DNA from: Mycolicibacterium mucogenicum DSM 44124
Lineage (GTDB): Bacteria > Actinomycetota > Actinomycetes > Mycobacteriales > Mycobacteriaceae
Length of the DNA stretch: 64,000 nucleotides
Direction of reading: 5' to 3'
NCBI RefSeq assembly: GCF_005670685.2
Contig: NZ_CP062008.1
Span: 3,720,001-3,784,000, forward strand
The position numbers and the translations under genes are program-made. Shown piece by piece: positions 59,958 through 64,000 of this stretch (positions are counted from its first letter, which is position 1; every line of letters starts with the position of its first letter). The notes beneath the pieces are model-generated. The model saw nothing but the letters and a program-made list of their open reading frames with translations, was not told where the DNA came from and did not search any database.

Positions 59958-61148
59958 TTACACCGTGACGAGCCGGGCGAGGTTGCCGCCCATGATCTTT
60001 GCCTGATCGTCGACCGGCAGGTGCTGCAGCGCGGTCACGTAGTGCGTCGGCTCGGCCAGACCCTCGGGGTGCGGCCAGTCGGATCCGTAGAGCACCTGGT
60101 CGACACCGACCAGGTTGATCAGGTCGTCGATGCCCTCCTCGTAGAAGGGGCTGACGTGAATGCGGTTCTTGATCTCCTCCATGGGATTTCCGAGGAAGGA
60201 CTCCGGGGCCTTCTTATAGACCTCGGCCATCTGATCGAGCAACGGGAACATCCATTTCGACCCCGCCTCGACGATGCCGACCTTCAGCTTCGGGTGGCGG
60301 AACAGCGCGCCGTGGATCACCCACGAAGCCACCGCATCCTGGATCGGGCGCCATTCGTTGAGGATGGCCATTGCGTTGGTCTGGAACGGCAGCATCTCCT
60401 GTGCCGCGCCGTCCCACTCGGACGTGTAGCGGGAGTAGCCGCTGTCGGAGGAGTGCATCCCGATGAAGACGTCGTACTCGACGCACTTCTGCCAGAACGG
60501 ATCGAACTCGGGCAGCGCGAACGACCGGGGACCACGGAAACCGGGCACCGGCGCCGGCCGGATCAGGATGGCGCGCGCACCACGCTTGACGCACCACTCC
60601 AGCTCCTCGATGGCCTTCTCCACGATGGGGAGGGTGATCACCGGCGTGGTGAAGATCCGGTTCTTGTAGTTGAACCCCCACACTTCGTCGAGCCACTGGT
60701 TGAGCGAGTGGATGAGGACGTGGATGGCGACCGGGTCGTCACGCAGCCGCTCTTCGATCAAGCTGGCAAGCGTCGGGAACATCAGTGTGCGATCGAGGCC
60801 CAGTTGGTCCATGAGCTCGAGCCGCGGAGCGGGCTCGAAGAACGCCGGGATGGCCTTCATCGGCTCACCGAAGAGCTCGCGCCGGGACTTGCCCTCGGGG
60901 TTGCCGTACTTGAAGTACTCCTCCCAGGCGCCGGGCCGGGCCACCACGGAGAACGTGGGGTTCGGGATGTAGTTGCTGATCTGGCCTCGGATCGCGATCT
61001 TGGTGCGGCCGTTGACCTCGACGTACTGGACGACGTCCTTGTACTCCTTGGGCAGGTACTTGGTCAGTGCCTCGGGCGGCTCGTAGAGATGGTTGTCCGC
61101 GTCGAACAGCGGAAACGGAATATCGACCCGATGCGACAGTTGTCCCAT
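59958..61148 (-). CDS. Amidohydrolase-2 family protein
   Basis: 396 residues, ATG 61148 with AAGGAG upstream. TIM-barrel metal enzyme: LFDADNHLYEPPEALTKYL at the N-terminus (D-x-N-H-L instead of DxH), IGMHSSDSG (His), VIHGALFRHPKLKVGIVEAG and VLYGSDWPHPEG (Asp/His). Same superfamily as the 8144 gene but only distantly similar. Hydrolysis or decarboxylation of a ring-cleavage or lactone-derived product is plausible. Its promoter carries a perfect 19-bp palindrome. Confidence 0.88.
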   Translation of the reverse strand: MGQLSHRVDIPFPLFDADNHLYEPPEALTKYLPKEYKDVVQYVEVNGRTKIAIRGQISNYIPNPTFSVVARPGAWEEYFKYGNPEGKSRRELFGEPMKAIPAFFEPAPRLELMDQLGLDRTLMFPTLASLIEERLRDDPVAIHVLIHSLNQWLDEVWGFNYKNRIFTTPVITLPIVEKAIEELEWCVKRGARAILIRPAPVPGFRGPRSFALPEFDPFWQKCVEYDVFIGMHSSDSGYSRYTSEWDGAAQEMLPFQTNAMAILNEWRPIQDAVASWVIHGALFRHPKLKVGIVEAGSKWMFPLLDQMAEVYKKAPESFLGNPMEEIKNRIHVSPFYEEGIDDLINLVGVDQVLYGSDWPHPEGLAEPTHYVTALQHLPVDDQAKIMGGNLARLVTV

Positions 61149-61168
61149 GAAATTCTCCTTCGCGATTC

Positions 61169-61187
61169 ATGAGAATCTTATTCTCAT
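61169..61187. promoter_or_regulatory. Perfect palindrome ATGAGAAT-CTT-ATTCTCAT upstream of the amidohydrolase
   Basis: Eight-base perfect arms with a 3-base centre, 20 bp upstream of the amidohydrolase ATG, between it and the convergent-facing TetR gene end (61234). It is the expected size for a TetR dimer site, so the neighbouring TetR protein is the first candidate. Confidence 0.65.
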
Positions 61188-61233
61188 ATGGCGCGAACAC
61201 GCAATCACTTCACCGTGGTTACCGGTCGGAGGC

Positions 61234-61824
61234 CTAGTTGTCGGCGGCCGGATCGAGCTTGCGCAGGTACCGGTCGAAGTAGGCGAGAATCTCGTCGTGG
61301 CCGACGGAGACCCCGAGCGCGGCCTCCATCGTCAGCAGCTGCGACATCCCCACGATCAAGGAGATCGCGACGATCGGCGGCAGCTCATCGGCATCGACGC
61401 CGTGTTGCGCGAGGACCGAGCCGACCAGCTCCGCCTGCCCTTCGAGGAATTGTTGTGCGGCGCCGGCGATCTCGGACCCGAGTTCCTTGCGATGGTTGGC
61501 CAGTGCGGCATATTCCATGATGAGCGCGGTATCGCGGTTCTCGATGAGGAAGGTCCACAGCGCCCGCAGCGGGTTCGGCGCCAGCAGGATCATCGACTGG
61601 GCCGCCAGCCCCTGCTCGGTCCGGCGCCGGAAGGCGGCCAGGAACAGGTCGTCCATGGTGCGGAAGTAGTAATGGACGAGTTGCGGCTTGAGACCGGCCC
61701 TTTCGGCGACCCGCCGGGAGGTCACCGCGGCGTAGCCCTCGTCGAGCATCAGCGCCTCGGCGGCATCCAGTAGGGCCCCGCGGTTCTTCGCCTCGGGTCC
61801 GCCGATCCTTCGTTCCGATGCCAT
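61234..61824 (-). CDS. TetR-family transcriptional regulator
   Basis: 196 residues from ATG 61824. HTH at about 12-60: LLDAAEALMLDEGYAAVTSR, VAERAGLKPQLVHYYFRTMD. The helical effector domain has no recognisable ligand signature. It is upstream of the amidohydrolase on the same strand (85 bp apart) and divergent from the P450 gene; palindromes in both gaps suggest that it controls both. Confidence 0.9.
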   Translation of the reverse strand: MASERRIGGPEAKNRGALLDAAEALMLDEGYAAVTSRRVAERAGLKPQLVHYYFRTMDDLFLAAFRRRTEQGLAAQSMILLAPNPLRALWTFLIENRDTALIMEYAALANHRKELGSEIAGAAQQFLEGQAELVGSVLAQHGVDADELPPIVAISLIVGMSQLLTMEAALGVSVGHDEILAYFDRYLRKLDPAADN

Positions 61825-61919
61825 GCCGTCACAGTCCGTTCTCGATCGCAGCCGCGCCGATCGTAATTGTCCACATCCCGCCGTGTGACCTTGACCACGC
61901 CACAATCCAGATGCTAAGC

Positions 61920-61934
61920 AAGTGCCCAGCACTT
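61920..61934. promoter_or_regulatory. Short inverted repeat AAGTGC-CCA-GCACTT before the P450 gene
   Basis: Six-base perfect arms with a 3-base centre, 35 bp upstream of the P450 ATG and 95 bp from the TetR start. Candidate operator, differing in sequence from the 61169 palindrome. Confidence 0.4.
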
Positions 61935-61969
61935 TGGTTGCAAATCGATGCCTGGAGGCCAGCCCACAC

Positions 61970-63256
61970 ATGACGAACTTCGACGAGGTCGACTACTACA
62001 CCGACCAGTCACTCGTAGCCGACCCGCACCCGTACTTCGATCACCTGCGCAGCAAGTGTCCGGTGACGCGGGAGAACCACTACGGTGTCGTGGCCGTCAC
62101 CGGCTGGGAAGAGGCCAACGCGGTCTACAAGGACGCCGACTCGTTCTCCGCATGCGTGGCGGTGACCGGGCCGTTCACCCCGCTGCCGTTCACGCCCGAA
62201 GGCGACGACATCTGCGCCCAGCTCGCCGAGCATCGCACCGCCATCCCGATGTTCGAGCACATGATCACCATGGATCCGCCGGAGCACACGCGCGCCCGCT
62301 CGCTGCTGTCCCGGCTCCTGACGCCCAAGCGCCTCAAGGAGAACGAGGACTTCATGTGGCGGCTCGCCGACCGCCACATCGACGAGTTCATCGCCGACGG
62401 CAAGTGCGAGTTTCTGGCCTCCTATGCGCGGCCGTTCTCGCTGCTCGTCGTCGCCGATCTCCTCGGCGTCCCCGAAGAGGACCACGAGGAGTTCCGTGAG
62501 GCGTTCGGCGCCGAGCGCCCCGGCAGTCGTGTCGGCGCGCTCGACCACGAACCGCTGGCGTCGAACCCGCTGGAATGGGCCGACGAGAAGGTCGGTCAGT
62601 ACCTCGAAGACCGGCGCAGCCATCCGCGCGACGACGTGCTGACCTCCCTTGCCACGGCGAAGTACGAGGACGGATCCACTCCGGAGATCAGCGACGTCGT
62701 CAAGACCGCGACGTTCCTCTTCGGCGCCGGACAGGAGACGACGGCCAAGCTGCTCACCGCCGCGATGCGCTTCCTCGGCGAGCAGCCCGAGTTGCAGCAG
62801 CGGCTGCGCGAGGACCGCAGCCGGATTCCGAACTTCGTCGAGGAATGCCTGCGCATGGAAAGCCCGGTCAAGACATTGCACCGGTTGGCGCGCAAGTCGA
62901 CGAAGGTCGGCGACATGGACGCCCCGGCCGGCACCATCGTCATGATCAGCCCGGGCGCGGTCAACCGTGATCCGCGCCGGTTCGAGCAGCCGCACGAATT
63001 CCAGTTGGACCGCAAGAACGTTCGCGAACACCTGGCCTTCAGCCGCGGCGTGCACTCGTGCCCTGGTGCCCCACTGGCCCGCGTCGAAGGCCGGGTGTCA
63101 CTGGAGCGGATCCTGGACCGCCTGGGTGACATCCAGCTCGACGAGACCGCGCACGGCGCCGACGGCGACCGGCACTACAACTACGAGCCGACGTTCGTCC
63201 TGCGCGGCGTCACCGATCTGCACATCAACTTCACCCCACTGGCCGCCAGGGCCTGA
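61970..63256 (+). CDS. Cytochrome P450
   Basis: 428 residues from ATG 61970 (GGAGG 11 bases upstream). Soluble bacterial P450: I-helix oxygen-binding segment FLFGAGQETTAKLL, ExxR in VEECLRMESPVK and the haem-binding loop AFSRGVHSCPGAPLAR with the axial Cys. HMITMDPPEHTRARSLLSRL is the conserved C-helix. It hydroxylates an unknown substrate with electrons from ferredoxin and reductase partners not present here. Part of the regulated amidohydrolase/TetR/P450 group. Confidence 0.93.
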   Translation: MTNFDEVDYYTDQSLVADPHPYFDHLRSKCPVTRENHYGVVAVTGWEEANAVYKDADSFSACVAVTGPFTPLPFTPEGDDICAQLAEHRTAIPMFEHMITMDPPEHTRARSLLSRLLTPKRLKENEDFMWRLADRHIDEFIADGKCEFLASYARPFSLLVVADLLGVPEEDHEEFREAFGAERPGSRVGALDHEPLASNPLEWADEKVGQYLEDRRSHPRDDVLTSLATAKYEDGSTPEISDVVKTATFLFGAGQETTAKLLTAAMRFLGEQPELQQRLREDRSRIPNFVEECLRMESPVKTLHRLARKSTKVGDMDAPAGTIVMISPGAVNRDPRRFEQPHEFQLDRKNVREHLAFSRGVHSCPGAPLARVEGRVSLERILDRLGDIQLDETAHGADGDRHYNYEPTFVLRGVTDLHINFTPLAARA

Positions 63257-63363
63257 GCCTGCGGCGACGGCGGCGACACCGCGAATGTGCGTACAGATCA
63301 AGAAATGCGGCCGGAAGGCGATCTGTGCGCACCGTCGGGGTGGCCGCCGCCCACCGCCTGCCA

Positions 63364-63440
63364 GTGGCATGTTCGATCTGGAGAGGTCAACTTTCCCTGA
63401 CGGCCAAGGAAAGTTGATGTCTCCAATTCGCAAGTGCCAC
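63364..63440. repeat. 77-bp imperfect palindrome between convergent genes
   Basis: The inner stem TCAACTTTCC (63387-63396) pairs perfectly with GGAAAGTTGA (63408-63417) around an 11-base loop. After a 2-base mismatch GGAGA pairs with TCTCC, and symmetry continues outward to GTGGCA / TGCCAC (63364-63369 / 63435-63440) with small internal loops. It is far longer than a normal terminator and may be a MITE-like element or structured RNA that also ends transcription of the P450 and CoA-transferase genes. The rest of the gap 63257-63458 shows nothing else. Confidence 0.6.
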
Positions 63441-63458
63441 AAGAGGACCGGAACGCCC

Positions 63459-64000
63459 CTAGGTGACCGCCCCGGCCGACTTGAGCTCGATGATCCGGTC
63501 CCAGTCCATCCCGAGTTCCAGCAGGATCTCCTCGGTCTGCTCGGCAAAAGCGGGCGCCGGCCCGGTCTGCGGCGGGGCCACGTCGAATTGCACTGGGTTG
63601 GCGACCAATTCGAGCTCGCCCGCCTGCACCAGGTAGTCGTTCGCCCGGACCTGCGCGTCGTCGGCAGCCTGCAGCGTGTCCTGGACCGGGGCCCACGGGC
63701 CGGAGAGGGTGGCGAATCGCTCTCGCCACTCCGCCAGCGTCTTGGTCGCCATCGCCTTGCTCAGAATCTCCACGGCCGCCGTGGTGTTGGACGCGATGTC
63801 CTGCGCCGTCGCGAAGCGCGGATCGTCGATGTACTGATCCAGTTCCATGTGCCGGCACACGTCGGCCCAGAACTTCGTCGGCTGCATCATGACCAGCGAG
63901 ATGATGTGACCGTCAGCCGTTTCATAAAGGCCCACAAGAGGATTGATGGGCGAACCGTGCACCCCCGGGGGCGGCGCCTGCATCAACTGGCCGAGGTGGG
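63459..64000 (-). CDS. Class III CoA-transferase (CaiB/BaiF family), 5' part outside the window
   Basis: The frame stays open to the right edge, so only the C-terminal 180 residues are seen. SPINPLVGLYETADGHIISLVMMQPTKFWADVC and the DPRFATAQDIASNTTAAVEIL region are typical of the C-terminal domain of formyl-CoA-transferase-like proteins, as is WAPVQDTLQAADDAQVRAND. A second CoA-transferase of this family beside the P450 supports a CoA-dependent pathway for this locus. Confidence 0.88.
   Translation of the reverse strand, partial: HLGQLMQAPPPGVHGSPINPLVGLYETADGHIISLVMMQPTKFWADVCRHMELDQYIDDPRFATAQDIASNTTAAVEILSKAMATKTLAEWRERFATLSGPWAPVQDTLQAADDAQVRANDYLVQAGELELVANPVQFDVAPPQTGPAPAFAEQTEEILLELGMDWDRIIELKSAGAVT

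Noticed and set aside
1..64000. Phage, plasmid origin, integrase, toxin-antitoxin or restriction genes
   Set aside because: None were recognised on either strand; the IS630 element is the only mobile element with clear ends.

Overview
The window looks like chromosomal DNA of a fast-growing, environmental mycobacterium (Mycolicibacterium type). The DNA is GC-rich throughout. It carries the Rv1355c-like / GAF-GGDEF-EAL gene pair in the order found in Mycobacterium tuberculosis and M. smegmatis, an Rv2435c/Rv2434c-like cyclase-channel pair, a DUF2127 membrane protein, small proline-rich exported proteins, and a very high density of lipid/CoA genes. No rRNA, complete tRNA, CRISPR array or phage was seen. 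Species cannot be fixed from sequence reading alone.

Region 1 (1-16.3 kb) is mixed housekeeping and accessory DNA: a 5'-truncated ThiF/nitroreductase fusion (moeY-like), a c-di-GMP synthase/hydrolase (dcpA-like), a degenerate flavoprotein, a TetR regulator followed by a two-subunit acyl-CoA dehydrogenase, an amidohydrolase divergent from an AraC regulator, a P-loop kinase, a three-gene minus-strand operon (WXG-type protein, HExxH protein, 25-residue lipopeptide), an MDR oxidoreductase, an acyl-CoA ligase and a DUF2127 protein.

Region 2 (16.4-33.9 kb) is envelope and signalling: a two-component system with a GT39-type glycosyltransferase; photolyase and TspO genes interleaved with two paralogous small exported proteins and two copies of a 47-bp element; a GerW/YtfJ-like protein; a secreted SapM-like phosphoesterase; a long acyl-CoA dehydrogenase divergent from its probable TetR repressor; and a receptor-type class III cyclase coupled to an MscS channel with a cyclic-nucleotide-binding fold. 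The channel gene ends inside a sequence that matches the T-arm and 3' acceptor strand of a tRNA.

Region 3 (33.9-64 kb) is a dense catabolic block. Minus-strand genes (33.9-38.4 and 39.2-45.2 kb) encode five AMP-forming CoA ligases, an SDR, a GntR/UTRA regulator and an NHL/SMP-30-like propeller; most overlap by 4 bp. A plus-strand operon (45.4-59.9 kb) encodes SDR, Rieske oxygenase, Baeyer-Villiger-type monooxygenase, SDR, class III CoA-transferase, two acyl-CoA dehydrogenase pairs, a TPP enzyme and an aldehyde dehydrogenase, and ends at a perfect 18-bp hairpin. An IS630-family element sits exactly in the stop codon of the monooxygenase gene. Beyond the terminator lie an amidohydrolase, a TetR regulator, a cytochrome P450 and a truncated CoA-transferase. 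The set suggests oxygenative attack on a cyclic or branched carboxylic acid, CoA activation, beta-oxidation-like dehydrogenation and TPP-dependent C-C cleavage to an aldehyde; the substrate cannot be read from the sequence.
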